Assembly (NCBI GenBank): GCA_910579975.1
Contig: CAJTWU010000001.1
Coordinates: forward strand, 92,372 to 156,371
Length of the DNA: 64,000 bases
Direction of reading: 5' to 3'
Origin: an uncultured Vampirovibrio sp.
GTDB lineage: Bacteria; Cyanobacteriota; Vampirovibrionia; Gastranaerophilales; Gastranaerophilaceae
Positions 48,266 through 57,357 of this stretch are shown piece after piece; within the stretch, counting starts at the first letter, position 1; the number at the start of each line of letters is the position of its first letter. The notes under the pieces were generated by a model, which saw nothing but the letters and a program-made list of their open reading frames with translations, was not told where the DNA came from and did not search any database. Both the position numbers and the translations under genes were made by a program.

Positions 48266-50800
48266 ATGAATTGTTTTTTCAGAAATCAGCATGAGGCTTT
48301 ATTTAAGGCTTGTAAGCCATATCAATATGTAGGTGGCGAGTTTTTATCACGAAATAAGGATTTTGATAAAGCGCGTGTACGTTTTGCATTTGTTTTCCCG
48401 GATAAATATGAAATTGGTATCAGTAATCTTGGAGTAAGAATAATATATGACCGAGTAAATGCTCAAGAAGGTATGATGGCTGACAGAGCTTATGCTCCTG
48501 AGGTTGATTTTAAGCCTGAAGCTTTATATGGAGTTGAGTCAAAACGTGCTTTATGTGATTTTGACGGTATTGGCTTCTCTTTGCAGTATGAATTATCATA
48601 CCCGACTGTTTTAAAAATGCTGGAAATGTCTAAAATCTCTGTTCGTAATGATGAAAGAGGTGACGATGAGCCGATTGTTTTTGCCGGAGGACCATGTGCA
48701 TTTAATCCGTTACCAATGGCTGAATTTATTGATGTTTTTTCAATCGGTGATGGTGAAGAAATGATGGTAGAGATTTGCGAAGTTTTGGAAAGAACTCAAG
48801 GAATGCCTCGCAAACAAAGAATAGAAGAATTATGTAAGATTAAAGGTTGTTGGTCGCAGCAAGTTGGTGGTAGCGTTGAAAAACGCCTTGCACCGTTAAC
48901 ACTTGAATATGCATCAACTTCTTATCCTATACCATTTTCAAGTTCTGTACATGATAGAGCAATTGTTGAAATCCGACGCGGCTGCGGCAGAATGTGTCGT
49001 TTTTGCCAGCCGGGACACGTTACTTTACCTGTAAGAGAGCGTTCAGCAGAAGATATCATAAAAATTACTAAAGAGCTTGTAGACAATACCGGATATGATG
49101 AGTATTCTCTGCTTTCATTGTCATCAAATGATTATTCAAATATCCGTGAGGTTATAAAGGAATTAGCGGTTGATTTTAATAAACGCAAAGTCTCTGTATC
49201 TTTACCAAGTCAGCGTATTGACGGGTTTAATCTTGAACTTGCAAATCTAGTACAGTCTGTTCGTAAATCAGGTATGACTTTGGCTCCGGAGGCAGGGAGC
49301 CAGAGGTTACGCAATGTTATCAAGAAAAATATTTCAGAAGAGCAGATAATCAATGCTGCTTTGACTTTATATGAGAATGGTTGGTCAAAACTGAAGTTTT
49401 ATTTTATTTGCGGTTTGCCTACTGAAACGATTGAAGATATGGATGAGATGGCGGAGCTTCTTAATAAGATTAAATACAGAGCAAAGCTTCTTAAACGCGA
49501 AAAAGGATTAAATCACGGATTTGAGATAACTTGTACGCTTTCAATTTTTGTACCAAAACCGTTTACTCCGTTCCAGTGGTGTCCTCAAATGGATTTGGAT
49601 GAAGTTACAGCACATATTAATTATTTGAAAGAGAAAACAAAACATATTAAAGGTTTAAAAATCAATTATCATGAGAAATTTGTGTCTCAAATTGAAGCTG
49701 TGCTTACCCGCGGTGATACGAGTCTTTGCAAGTATATTGAAGCGCTTTATAAAAAAGGCTGCTACCTTGATGCGTGGGGCGAGCATTTTGATAAAAATGT
49801 ATGGAAAGAAATGGCTGAAGAATGCGGATTTTCGTTGGAAGAACTTGCAAAATGCGAGTATGCGCTTGACGAAATCCTTCCTTGGGATTTTATAAATGTC
49901 GGATTGAATAAAGAATGGCTTCGAAACGAGTACAAATCAGCTTTTACACAAGGTTGTGAGTTTAATCTCCAACCGACTTGCGAAAATCGTTGTGTAAGCT
50001 GCGGCGTTTGCCCAAATTTAAAAACACATAAAGTTATGGCAAAACCTTATGTTGCCTCAAAAGAGGCTCAAAAGATAGTAACAATCGAGCCGGCTGACCC
50101 TAGAACGGTTCATCCTGATCCAAATATACCTGTATACAGATACCGTTTAAAAATTACTAAAAAGGGTTTGTTAAAGTATTTTTCACACCTTGATTGGCAG
50201 AATACTTTCCATAAAGTTCTTGCAAGAACTGGTTTAAGAATGGCATATACTCTTGGTTATAATCCTACAATGAAAGTTTCTATGGGAATTGCGCTTCCTT
50301 TGTTTGCAGAAAGCGAAGGTGAGTTGATTGATATAGAAATTCTTGATAATTTGGAAGAACAAGAGTTAAAAGATATTATTAATCCGAATTTACCTACAGG
50401 TGCTGAAATAATTGCTGTTCAATCAGTTGAGCGCTACTGTACAGCTGTTGAAATTGAAGCACAGTGGGCAGAATATAAGATCGAACCGTATTTCAAATCA
50501 GATGAAAAATCTCTTTACAATTTTGAAAAATTTAGGTATGATGTAGAAAGAGTTTTATCTTCTGATGAGATTTTAATCACGAAGAAAAACAAAAAAGGTT
50601 TAGAAAAAACAACAGATTTTAAGAAATCTATCGGTAGTTATAGGTTTGAAGACAATAGTCTGTTTATACATCTTAAAACCGGTCAAGGTTCAGAAGTACC
50701 TGCATTGAGGGCAGATAGCTTAATGGAACTTGTCGATAGTGAGAGAATATACAATATCACAAGACTCCGTTTCCTTGATGAAAAGTTAAGAGAATTATAG
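48266..50800 (+). CDS. B12-binding-like radical SAM protein with C-terminal DUF2344 domain
   Basis: 844 residues from ATG 48266 (AAGGAG eight bases upstream). The N-terminal half is the radical SAM part: FPDKYEIGISNLGVRIIYDR in the Rossmann-like domain, then RRGCGRMCRFCQPGHV with CxxxCxxC. MTLAPEAGSQRLRNVI and LKFYFICGLPTET follow. CENRCVSCGVCPNLK may hold another cluster. Residues from about 625 (YRLKITKKGLLKYFSHLDWQ) form the DUF2344 domain. Such two-part proteins lie next to rne in Cyanobacteria and related phyla; the reaction is unknown. Confidence 0.88.
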   Translation: MNCFFRNQHEALFKACKPYQYVGGEFLSRNKDFDKARVRFAFVFPDKYEIGISNLGVRIIYDRVNAQEGMMADRAYAPEVDFKPEALYGVESKRALCDFDGIGFSLQYELSYPTVLKMLEMSKISVRNDERGDDEPIVFAGGPCAFNPLPMAEFIDVFSIGDGEEMMVEICEVLERTQGMPRKQRIEELCKIKGCWSQQVGGSVEKRLAPLTLEYASTSYPIPFSSSVHDRAIVEIRRGCGRMCRFCQPGHVTLPVRERSAEDIIKITKELVDNTGYDEYSLLSLSSNDYSNIREVIKELAVDFNKRKVSVSLPSQRIDGFNLELANLVQSVRKSGMTLAPEAGSQRLRNVIKKNISEEQIINAALTLYENGWSKLKFYFICGLPTETIEDMDEMAELLNKIKYRAKLLKREKGLNHGFEITCTLSIFVPKPFTPFQWCPQMDLDEVTAHINYLKEKTKHIKGLKINYHEKFVSQIEAVLTRGDTSLCKYIEALYKKGCYLDAWGEHFDKNVWKEMAEECGFSLEELAKCEYALDEILPWDFINVGLNKEWLRNEYKSAFTQGCEFNLQPTCENRCVSCGVCPNLKTHKVMAKPYVASKEAQKIVTIEPADPRTVHPDPNIPVYRYRLKITKKGLLKYFSHLDWQNTFHKVLARTGLRMAYTLGYNPTMKVSMGIALPLFAESEGELIDIEILDNLEEQELKDIINPNLPTGAEIIAVQSVERYCTAVEIEAQWAEYKIEPYFKSDEKSLYNFEKFRYDVERVLSSDEILITKKNKKGLEKTTDFKKSIGSYRFEDNSLFIHLKTGQGSEVPALRADSLMELVDSERIYNITRLRFLDEKLREL

Positions 50801-50814
50801 TAAAGGATTTAGAG

Positions 50815-52533
50815 ATGAAAGAAACAAATGGCGCTAACAAGATTATTATTGCTGAGCGCGATAATATTGCTGCGGTTACAGAAAATGGAAAAGTTGCAGA
50901 GTTTTATGTTCATAGAGGTGAAATTATTCTTGGTGATGTTTATCTTGCACAGGTTGAAAATATTTTACCAAGTATAGAAGCAGCTTTTGTGAATGTAGGT
51001 TCTGATAAAATGGGATTTTTGCACGCACAGGATATCCCGGGTAAAGGCGCTTTGCAAGACAAGGTAAAACCTAAGCAGAAATTGGTTGTTCAGGTTGTTA
51101 AAGAACCAGTTGGACACAAAGGTCCTCGTGTAACAACTGAAATTTCACTTCCAGGCAGATTTTTAGTTTTAATGCCAAATGAAACAGGTATTAACGTAAG
51201 TAAAAAAATTACTTCTGCTAAAGAAAGAGCAAGATTAAAATCAGTTGTTAATCTTCTTAAGCCGGTTGGTGTTGGAATTATTGTAAGAACAGAAGCTGAA
51301 GGGCAAACAGAAGCTGATATTCAGGAAGATTTAGAAATCCTGTTGGAAAAATGGAATAATATAATAACATCTGCTGAAAGCTTGACCCCTCCAAATCTTC
51401 TTTATAGGGATCAGGACTTGCTTTACAGAGTTATTCGTGAATGCTGTAATGAAAATACTCAAGAAATTATTGTCGATACAGGATTTGCTTTAAGCCGTGT
51501 TCAAAATATTTTGCAGAATTGGCATATGAACAAGAATATCAATGTAACTTTATACAAAGGTTCTGAACCTTTACTTGTTGCTATGGATATTCACAAAGAA
51601 ATCAAAGCGGCTTTGTCAATGAAAGTTAATCTTCCATCAGGCGGTTACTTATTCATTCAGACAACAGAAGCGCTTACGGTAATTGACGTTAACAGCGGTA
51701 AGTTCACAAATTCTGCTACTCAAGATGAAACTATCTTGAAAACCAATATTGAAGCTGTTCATGAGATAGCACGCCAGCTAAGACTTCGTAATATTGGCGG
51801 TATGATTATCATTGACTTTATTGATATGAATTCACGTGTCGATAAATTAACTATGATGGAAGAGCTTGAACTTGCTATGGAAGCTGATAAGGCTAAACCG
51901 CAAGTTGGTCAATTATCAGACTTAGGACTTGTTGAAATGACCCGTCACAGACAAGGTCAGGCAATTAGCGAAATCTTTGCAAAGCGTTGTCCGCATTGCC
52001 AGGGTAACGGATATATTATGGAAGATATTAAATTTGCTTCTGCGACATCAGAAGGTGAATACAGAGCAAAAGCTGCTAAATTGAAACTTCCAATGGGTAA
52101 TAAAAAGAATAAATTTAATAAATTCAATAACAAACCTGAAAATGAGGTAAAAGAAACACCAATTGTTCAGGAAGAAAAGCTTGAAGTAGTTGAAAATCCA
52201 TCTGTAGAAGCTCAAGTTGAGGTTCAAGAAGCAGCACAGGAAAAAGAAACTAAAAAGAAAAATACAAGAAAACCTCGTTTTGACCGCAAGAAAGTTAAAC
52301 AAGAAGTTGCAGATGAAAATCTTGCACAAACAGTTCTTACAGAGGGTGCTGAAATTGAACCGGTAATAGCTCCTCAGCCTGAAGCAGCTCCTGTTGTTGA
52401 GGAAGCACCAGCAGAAGTAGTTACAGAAGAAAAACCTAAAAAAACTACCCGCGGACGCAGACCAAACAGAGGTACTCAAAAGAAAACAAGAACAACTAAA
52501 AAAGCAAAAGAAGTTGAAGCTAATGAAGAATAG
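50815..52533 (+). CDS. rne: Ribonuclease E/G
   Basis: 572 residues. S1 RNA-binding domain near the N-terminus (GDVYLAQVENILPSIEAAFV, VGSDKMGFLHAQDI), a 5' sensor/RNase H-like region, and DNase I-like catalytic domain with VIDVNSGKF and IIIDFIDM aspartates, then the zinc-link CPHCQGNGYI. Residues after about 430 form a Lys/Glu/Ala-rich tail ending in a basic RGRRPNRGTQKKTR patch, resembling the short cyanobacterial RNase E. It degrades mRNA and processes rRNA/tRNA. GGATTTAGAG lies before the ATG, 14 bases behind the radical SAM gene. Confidence 0.93.
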   Translation: MKETNGANKIIIAERDNIAAVTENGKVAEFYVHRGEIILGDVYLAQVENILPSIEAAFVNVGSDKMGFLHAQDIPGKGALQDKVKPKQKLVVQVVKEPVGHKGPRVTTEISLPGRFLVLMPNETGINVSKKITSAKERARLKSVVNLLKPVGVGIIVRTEAEGQTEADIQEDLEILLEKWNNIITSAESLTPPNLLYRDQDLLYRVIRECCNENTQEIIVDTGFALSRVQNILQNWHMNKNINVTLYKGSEPLLVAMDIHKEIKAALSMKVNLPSGGYLFIQTTEALTVIDVNSGKFTNSATQDETILKTNIEAVHEIARQLRLRNIGGMIIIDFIDMNSRVDKLTMMEELELAMEADKAKPQVGQLSDLGLVEMTRHRQGQAISEIFAKRCPHCQGNGYIMEDIKFASATSEGEYRAKAAKLKLPMGNKKNKFNKFNNKPENEVKETPIVQEEKLEVVENPSVEAQVEVQEAAQEKETKKKNTRKPRFDRKKVKQEVADENLAQTVLTEGAEIEPVIAPQPEAAPVVEEAPAEVVTEEKPKKTTRGRRPNRGTQKKTRTTKKAKEVEANEE

Positions 52534-52843
52534 AATTTTAGCAATATTAATTTTAACTATGTTATCATTGCCTGTACAAGTACAGGCAATTGATGATATA
52601 GGGTCTCAACCAATTTATAAACAGCCTGTAAGCAAACGTAAAATTGCCAAAAAATTCCTGTTTGCAATGGGTGGAGTAGGTGCTTCTTCATTAATAATAT
52701 TTTTGTTATTAAGCCTTTATAATAAAGTTCGGGAAGGACTTATAACAGGTAAATTTTCTGAAGAAGAGACTTCTTTGGAAACACCTTCTGATTTGCAAGA
52801 AGCGGTTCGGGCATTTTTGAATAAAACTAATTGGAAGGGTTAG
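52523..52843 (+). CDS. Small membrane protein with signal sequence, unknown function
   Basis: 106 residues from ATG 52523, overlapping the end of rne by 11 bases. MKNRILAILILTMLSLPVQVQA looks like a Sec signal peptide with a cut before IDDIG; a second hydrophobic helix (FAMGGVGASSLIIFLLLSLY) spans about 50-70, followed by a polar cytosolic or periplasmic tail. No recognised domain. Its 3' end overlaps the convergent MCE gene by 17 bp. Confidence 0.6.
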   Translation: MKNRILAILILTMLSLPVQVQAIDDIGSQPIYKQPVSKRKIAKKFLFAMGGVGASSLIIFLLLSLYNKVREGLITGKFSEEETSLETPSDLQEAVRAFLNKTNWKG

Positions 52844-53720
52844 TCGGGCATTTTGTTTTATCACATGCACTGCAATCTATTGCCTTGCCAAAAATTAACC
52901 TTATTCCCGCAAAACGCTTCTTAAGAGTTTCTCCTAAGCCGACAATGATTACATTTACGTTGCTTACTACGGTATTAATGTTTTTGATTACACAATTCAA
53001 TAAGTTAATGCTGTTATTATTAACATTATCTGTGACTCCTGTAATATTTTGAGTTGTTTTTACAAGGTTTACACTTGTGCGCTCAAGGTTTTCAAGAGTT
53101 GAATTTATATAACCTTCCTGAAGCGTGCTTTGAACATTATATGAAGCATCTGCAAGATGTCTTGAGGCAACATTAACATTCATAACGGTGTCGTTTATTG
53201 TCGGACGAACATCTTCAAGTATTCCTGTTAATACATTTATCATTTCAGTAAGAGCATCAAAAGTTTTACCGGCTGATTGGATAGTACCATTTACATTATC
53301 TTTTATTTCATCTAAACCGCCGTTTTTTGCTTGATCTTGAATAAAGCTTTCAAAGTTTAATCCTTTTGTTCCTTCAATAAGTGAATGATTTCTAAGCTTT
53401 GCAAGATAAGGAGCGTTAGGATAAACAAGCTCTATGTAATCTTTTTTGTCTTTACGTCTAATCATTGCAGTTGTATTTGCCGGAAGTTCCAGTTCTTTTA
53501 GTCTAAGTTTTAAGTCTACACGTGTCGTATGAAAATCGGGGCTTGGATATACCTTTACGGTATGTCCAAGCTTAAAACCTTTGTAATATACCGGTAAAGA
53601 GTGTCTGAATGGTTCAAGTTCTTGAAAATCAACAGTTACACGAATTTGCCCAAGTATATAAAATAAGAAAAATATTGATCCTGTAATTATCAAAGCATAT
53701 ATAAAATATTCTTTCTTCAT
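52827..53720 (-). CDS. MlaD/MCE-domain lipid transport protein
   Basis: 297 residues. An N-terminal membrane anchor (YALIITGSIFFLFYILGQI), an MCE domain of about 100 residues (PVYYKGFKLGHTVKVYPSPD, LPANTTAMIRRKDKKDYIEL, SLIEGTKGLN), then a long helical region of low-complexity Asn/Val repeats likely forming the multimeric needle. It ends with a cysteine motif (DCSACDKTKCPT). MCE proteins carry lipids between inner and outer membranes. No MlaE permease or MlaF ATPase gene is adjacent, so partners lie elsewhere. Confidence 0.82.
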   Translation of the reverse strand: MKKEYFIYALIITGSIFFLFYILGQIRVTVDFQELEPFRHSLPVYYKGFKLGHTVKVYPSPDFHTTRVDLKLRLKELELPANTTAMIRRKDKKDYIELVYPNAPYLAKLRNHSLIEGTKGLNFESFIQDQAKNGGLDEIKDNVNGTIQSAGKTFDALTEMINVLTGILEDVRPTINDTVMNVNVASRHLADASYNVQSTLQEGYINSTLENLERTSVNLVKTTQNITGVTDNVNNNSINLLNCVIKNINTVVSNVNVIIVGLGETLKKRFAGIRLIFGKAIDCSACDKTKCPTNPSN

Positions 53721-53802
53721 AATTGGATTATTGTTTGAATTATTATATAAAGTAATTACCCGTTGAGATAATTTTGTAATAGAATAATTTTAGAGGTGAA
53801 AT

Positions 53803-54546
53803 ATGTCAGAAATTTTAGGAAATATACATTCAATTGAAAGCTGTGGAACTGTTGATGGTCCGGGTATAAGATTTGTTGTTTTTACTCAAGGTTGTCCGCT
53901 TAGATGTCAATATTGCCACAACCCTGATACCTGGGATTATGTTGGTGAAGCTAAGAAAATGTCTGCTGATGAGATTTTAGACCAATATCATGGTGTAAAA
54001 GAGTTTTGTGGAGGAGGTATAACTGTAACAGGCGGTGAACCATGGGTTCAAATTGATTTTGTTACGGATTTATTTAAAAAAGCTAGAGCTGAAGGTGTTC
54101 ACACCGCTCTTGATACTTCCGGCTTACTATTTAATAAAGATAATACAACTAAGATTGATGAACTTTTGAAATACACAAGTCTTGTGCTTTTGGATATCAA
54201 GCATATTGATGATGAAGAACATAAAAAACTTACGGGACATTCTAATAAAACTATTTTAGAGTTTGCTAAGTATTTATCTGATAATAAAAAGCCAATGTGG
54301 GTACGTCATGTTACTGTTCCAGGCATTACAATGAATGAAGAGTATTTAACCCGTTTGGGAGAGTTTCTGGGTACATTGAATAACGTTGCAGCATTAGATG
54401 TTCTTCCATATCACGATATGGCAGTTCCAAAATACGAAAATCTTGGTATTGAATATCCTCTTAAAGATGTTCCTCCATTAACTCATGAACAGGCTATGGA
54501 AGCTCGAAATATTATTTTAAAAGCATTTAAACGGGTTAAAGGTTAA
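53803..54546 (+). CDS. pflA: Pyruvate formate-lyase-activating enzyme
   Basis: 247 residues, the PflA length. SCGTVDGPGIRFVVFTQGCP, then CPLRCQYCHNPDTWDY with the radical SAM CxxxCxxC; ITVTGGEPWVQ (GGE motif), LDTSGL, LLDIKHID and the MWVRHVTVPGITM segment are all characteristic. It uses SAM and a 4Fe-4S cluster to place the radical on the target glycine. The target must be Gly53 of the separate subunit at 41115-41357, about 12 kb away. AGAGGTG precedes the ATG. Its 3' end overlaps the convergent TonB-like gene by 11 bp. Confidence 0.95.
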   Translation: MSEILGNIHSIESCGTVDGPGIRFVVFTQGCPLRCQYCHNPDTWDYVGEAKKMSADEILDQYHGVKEFCGGGITVTGGEPWVQIDFVTDLFKKARAEGVHTALDTSGLLFNKDNTTKIDELLKYTSLVLLDIKHIDDEEHKKLTGHSNKTILEFAKYLSDNKKPMWVRHVTVPGITMNEEYLTRLGEFLGTLNNVAALDVLPYHDMAVPKYENLGIEYPLKDVPPLTHEQAMEARNIILKAFKRVKG

Positions 54547-55339
54547 TTTTTTTAACCAGCTCGGTACGATATCTTTTATAGTTGTTATTTAGTTCTGTAC
54601 GTTCAATTGCTTTATTAATTGCGTGAATTGCGTTTTCGTAATCTTTAATCATTTCATAAGCGTAAGCAAGATAGAAGTAAGCAAAAGCAGTATCTTCAAT
54701 TTCAGCTTGATATTTGAGTGCATGTACTCGTTTAATATCTATTCTGTTTTTCATTATATTATATGTAGTAAAATCTTTGTTTGCTCCAACATGATCACCG
54801 AGAGCTTCTTTGATTTTGCCTCGATATTTATATAAAAAATAGCTTTCGTCATCGCCGTTTACTTCATTAATTGCAAGGTCAATGTATTTTAAAGCGCTCT
54901 GCTTATCTGTAAGAAAATATTGTTTGGAAAGATTATAATAAGATTTCATCCGGTCTGTTTTTACCAGAGTTGTATCAAAAGAATAGTTGACAGCTAAAGT
55001 TTGTCGGGTAGTGTTTGCGGGAAAAGAGCCAAAAGGCATTGCTTTTTTTAATGCATTTATTGCAGCTTCATCATAAATATTATCTCCAGAACTTTCAATA
55101 ATATTAGCTGCATAGATTTCACCATCCCTATTTAGTTTGAATAATATTCTTGTATGTGCTTCTTCAAGAAAATCAGGGGGAGTCCAGTTCTTTTGAAGTT
55201 TTGCATGAATATTCTCCATGTAATCAGCAAAATCATTCTGAACCTGTGCATTACTCGTAGGCTGATTGTAATAAGGTTCAGCAGTTACTGAAAGTGTGAA
55301 TAGCATGGATATTATGACGATTAATCTTTTTACTCCCAT
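54536..55339 (-). CDS. Secreted TonB-C-domain and TPR protein
   Basis: 267 residues. Signal peptide MGVKRLIVIISMLFTLSVTA with a cut before EPYY; residues about 35-115 resemble the TonB C-terminal domain (KLQKNWTPPDFLEEAHTRIL, FKLNRDGEIYAANIIESSGD, AAINALKKAMPF); residues 125-260 hold TPR-like helices (FAYFYLAYAYEMIKDYENAI). It lacks TonB's membrane anchor and proline spacer, so it is probably a periplasmic adaptor rather than an energy transducer. TACAAT six bases before the ATG marks a leaderless promoter. Confidence 0.75.
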   Translation of the reverse strand: MGVKRLIVIISMLFTLSVTAEPYYNQPTSNAQVQNDFADYMENIHAKLQKNWTPPDFLEEAHTRILFKLNRDGEIYAANIIESSGDNIYDEAAINALKKAMPFGSFPANTTRQTLAVNYSFDTTLVKTDRMKSYYNLSKQYFLTDKQSALKYIDLAINEVNGDDESYFLYKYRGKIKEALGDHVGANKDFTTYNIMKNRIDIKRVHALKYQAEIEDTAFAYFYLAYAYEMIKDYENAIHAINKAIERTELNNNYKRYRTELVKKINL

Positions 55340-55345
55340 AAAAAT

Positions 55346-55351
55346 ATTGTA
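55346..55351 (-). promoter_or_regulatory. -10 box of the TonB-C/TPR gene, leaderless spacing
   Basis: TACAAT, six bases, ATG 55339 on the minus strand. Confidence 0.5.
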
Positions 55352-55441
55352 GATAAAATGGGAAAGAAGTTCAAGTACATTGACTTCACACTATATTTAC
55401 AGGATAATTAACTGGTATCAGATTTTTTTAAGGAAGAGATT

Positions 55442-56521
55442 ATGGATTTTACAACACTAACCATTGATATTTTAAAAACGCTTTCTATTGTTGGAGGATA
55501 TGGTGTAGGAATTATACTTTTGACAATAATTATAAGAGCAGCAATGTGGCCTCTAGGAGTTTCACAACAACGCTCTATGCGTACAATGCAAATGCTTCAA
55601 CCTAAAATGAAAGCTATTCAGGAAAGATATAAAAGTAATCCTCAGGTAATGCAGCAAAAAATGATGGAATTCTATAAAGAACATAAATTCAATCCAATGG
55701 CAGGCTGCTTCCCGTTGCTAATTCAAATGCCTATATTTATTCTTTTGTATTCAACATTGATGAGTCCTCAATTTATTCAATTAGCCGGTGATTCTCACTT
55801 TTTATTTATAAACAGACTTGATGCTACTCTTAAAACTTCAGCAGGAATTTCTCATGATGGAACTTTAGGAGTTTCTAAATATGATACATTTATGACCGGT
55901 AAAACTGCAAAAGTATACTTAAAAGATGATGAAGTTCTTTCTGCTGTTAAAATTGATAAACCTAATAAAGCTATAGAAGTCCAAGGTGATTTAACGCCTG
56001 GTGAAAATGTTGATTTTAAAATCAGCTTGGATAGCTTAAACCTTAAATTCAGCCAGCTTGACCAGATTGAAAAAGCTGAAATTGATGTAATGGATGTTCA
56101 GACAAAAGAAACAGAAACAATTGATTTTGTTAGAAAAGATGGTATTTTGACTGCAACTGTTCCAACAAAAGAAGTTAAAACATCATTCCATTATGATGTA
56201 GCAATATTAATTGCTTTGTTTGCATTGACAATGTTCTTCTCTCAAAAAGCAATGATGGCGATGAATAAAAATACTCAACAGGATGCAGCTGCTCAAGCTA
56301 TGCAAAAATCAATGAATACATTTATGCCGATTATGTTGACATTTACATTCATTATCATCCCAATTCCAGCTGGGGTTTTGTTATACTTGATTTCAAGTAA
56401 CTGCTTCCAGGTTCTTCAAACTGTTATTATTAATAAACAATTAGAAAATGAAGATAAGAAAAAAGAAGAAAAAATCGATGATTTAGATGTAGCAAATGCA
56501 AAACAAATTAAAGAAAAATAA
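55442..56521 (+). CDS. yidC: Membrane protein insertase YidC/Oxa1
   Basis: 359 residues. First helix GVGIILLTIIIRAAMWPL with the conserved groove arginine, the coiled cytosolic loop (MRTMQMLQPKMKAIQERY, QQKMMEFYKEHKFNPMAGC), PLLIQMPIFILLYSTL, then a soluble domain of about 115 residues (roughly 125-243, beta-rich), and the final helices (ALFALTMFFSQKAMMAM, IIPIPAGVLLYLISSNCF). The large E. coli-type N-terminal domain is absent; the insertion after the second helix is unusual but reminiscent of cyanobacterial YidC. AAGGAAG precedes the ATG. Its stop overlaps the ldcA start (TAATG). Confidence 0.9.
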   Translation: MDFTTLTIDILKTLSIVGGYGVGIILLTIIIRAAMWPLGVSQQRSMRTMQMLQPKMKAIQERYKSNPQVMQQKMMEFYKEHKFNPMAGCFPLLIQMPIFILLYSTLMSPQFIQLAGDSHFLFINRLDATLKTSAGISHDGTLGVSKYDTFMTGKTAKVYLKDDEVLSAVKIDKPNKAIEVQGDLTPGENVDFKISLDSLNLKFSQLDQIEKAEIDVMDVQTKETETIDFVRKDGILTATVPTKEVKTSFHYDVAILIALFALTMFFSQKAMMAMNKNTQQDAAAQAMQKSMNTFMPIMLTFTFIIIPIPAGVLLYLISSNCFQVLQTVIINKQLENEDKKKEEKIDDLDVANAKQIKEK

Positions 56522-57357
56522 TGAAAACAATTGGAATAATAGCTCTTTCAGGAGCATGTAATAAAGAAAAAATAGAAAACTCTAAAGCCTGTCTTGAAAA
56601 GATGGGCTTTAAGGTTAAGTTATCAAAAAATATTTTTGATAAAAATAGTTATCTAGCCGGCTCTGATGAAGATAAATTAGAGGAGCTTTACAGTTTCTTT
56701 CAGAATCCTGAAATAGACTTAATCTTAAATGCGCGCGGCGGCTATGGCGCAATCAGGTTAATTAATAAAATTGATTATGAAATAATAAAAAATAATCCCA
56801 AACCATTTGTAGGTTTTTCAGATATCACTGCACTTCTGCTGATGTTTTATAAAAAAACAGGAATTGTAACTTATCATGGACCAATGGCAAGTAGTGATTT
56901 CGGAGGCGAAATTTCAGAGTTTACTAATAACAATTTCTTTAAAGCGTTGAGCGGAGATAATCTTGAGTTTGCGGGCAATAAGATTTATAAAGAAGGTGAG
57001 GCAGAAGGAATTATCTGGGGAGGAAATCTTGCAACAGTAGTTTCTATGTGTGGTCTGGATTTTATTCCTGATAAAGATTTTATTTTCTTTGCAGAAGATT
57101 TGAATGAGCCTGTTTACAAGATTGATAAAATGTTTCAGCAGCTATTCAATATAGAAAAATTCCAAAAATATTGTAAAGGAATAGTCTTAGGTGACTTCCT
57201 TAATGTCGAGAATGAACAATGGCTTGATGAGTACTTCAAAACCCTTCCTTTCCCAACTATATCAGGTCTTAAAATAACTCACAACCAAGATAAAATAACT
57301 ATTCCAATTGGTAAAAATGCTCTAATCAGGAATAACATACTCAGAATTTATGGCTAG
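56521..57357 (+). CDS. ldcA: LD-carboxypeptidase (peptidase S66)
   Basis: 278 residues. Family S66 serine peptidase that trims the terminal D-Ala from tetrapeptides during peptidoglycan recycling. Nucleophile Ser in VGFSDITAL, LNARGGYGAIRL before it, Glu in FFAEDLNEPVYKID, and His in LKITHNQDKITIPIG complete the triad. Usually cytosolic; no signal peptide is seen. It is translationally coupled to yidC by a TAATG overlap and its end overlaps the convergent regulator by 36 bp. Confidence 0.9.
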   Translation: MKTIGIIALSGACNKEKIENSKACLEKMGFKVKLSKNIFDKNSYLAGSDEDKLEELYSFFQNPEIDLILNARGGYGAIRLINKIDYEIIKNNPKPFVGFSDITALLLMFYKKTGIVTYHGPMASSDFGGEISEFTNNNFFKALSGDNLEFAGNKIYKEGEAEGIIWGGNLATVVSMCGLDFIPDKDFIFFAEDLNEPVYKIDKMFQQLFNIEKFQKYCKGIVLGDFLNVENEQWLDEYFKTLPFPTISGLKITHNQDKITIPIGKNALIRNNILRIYG

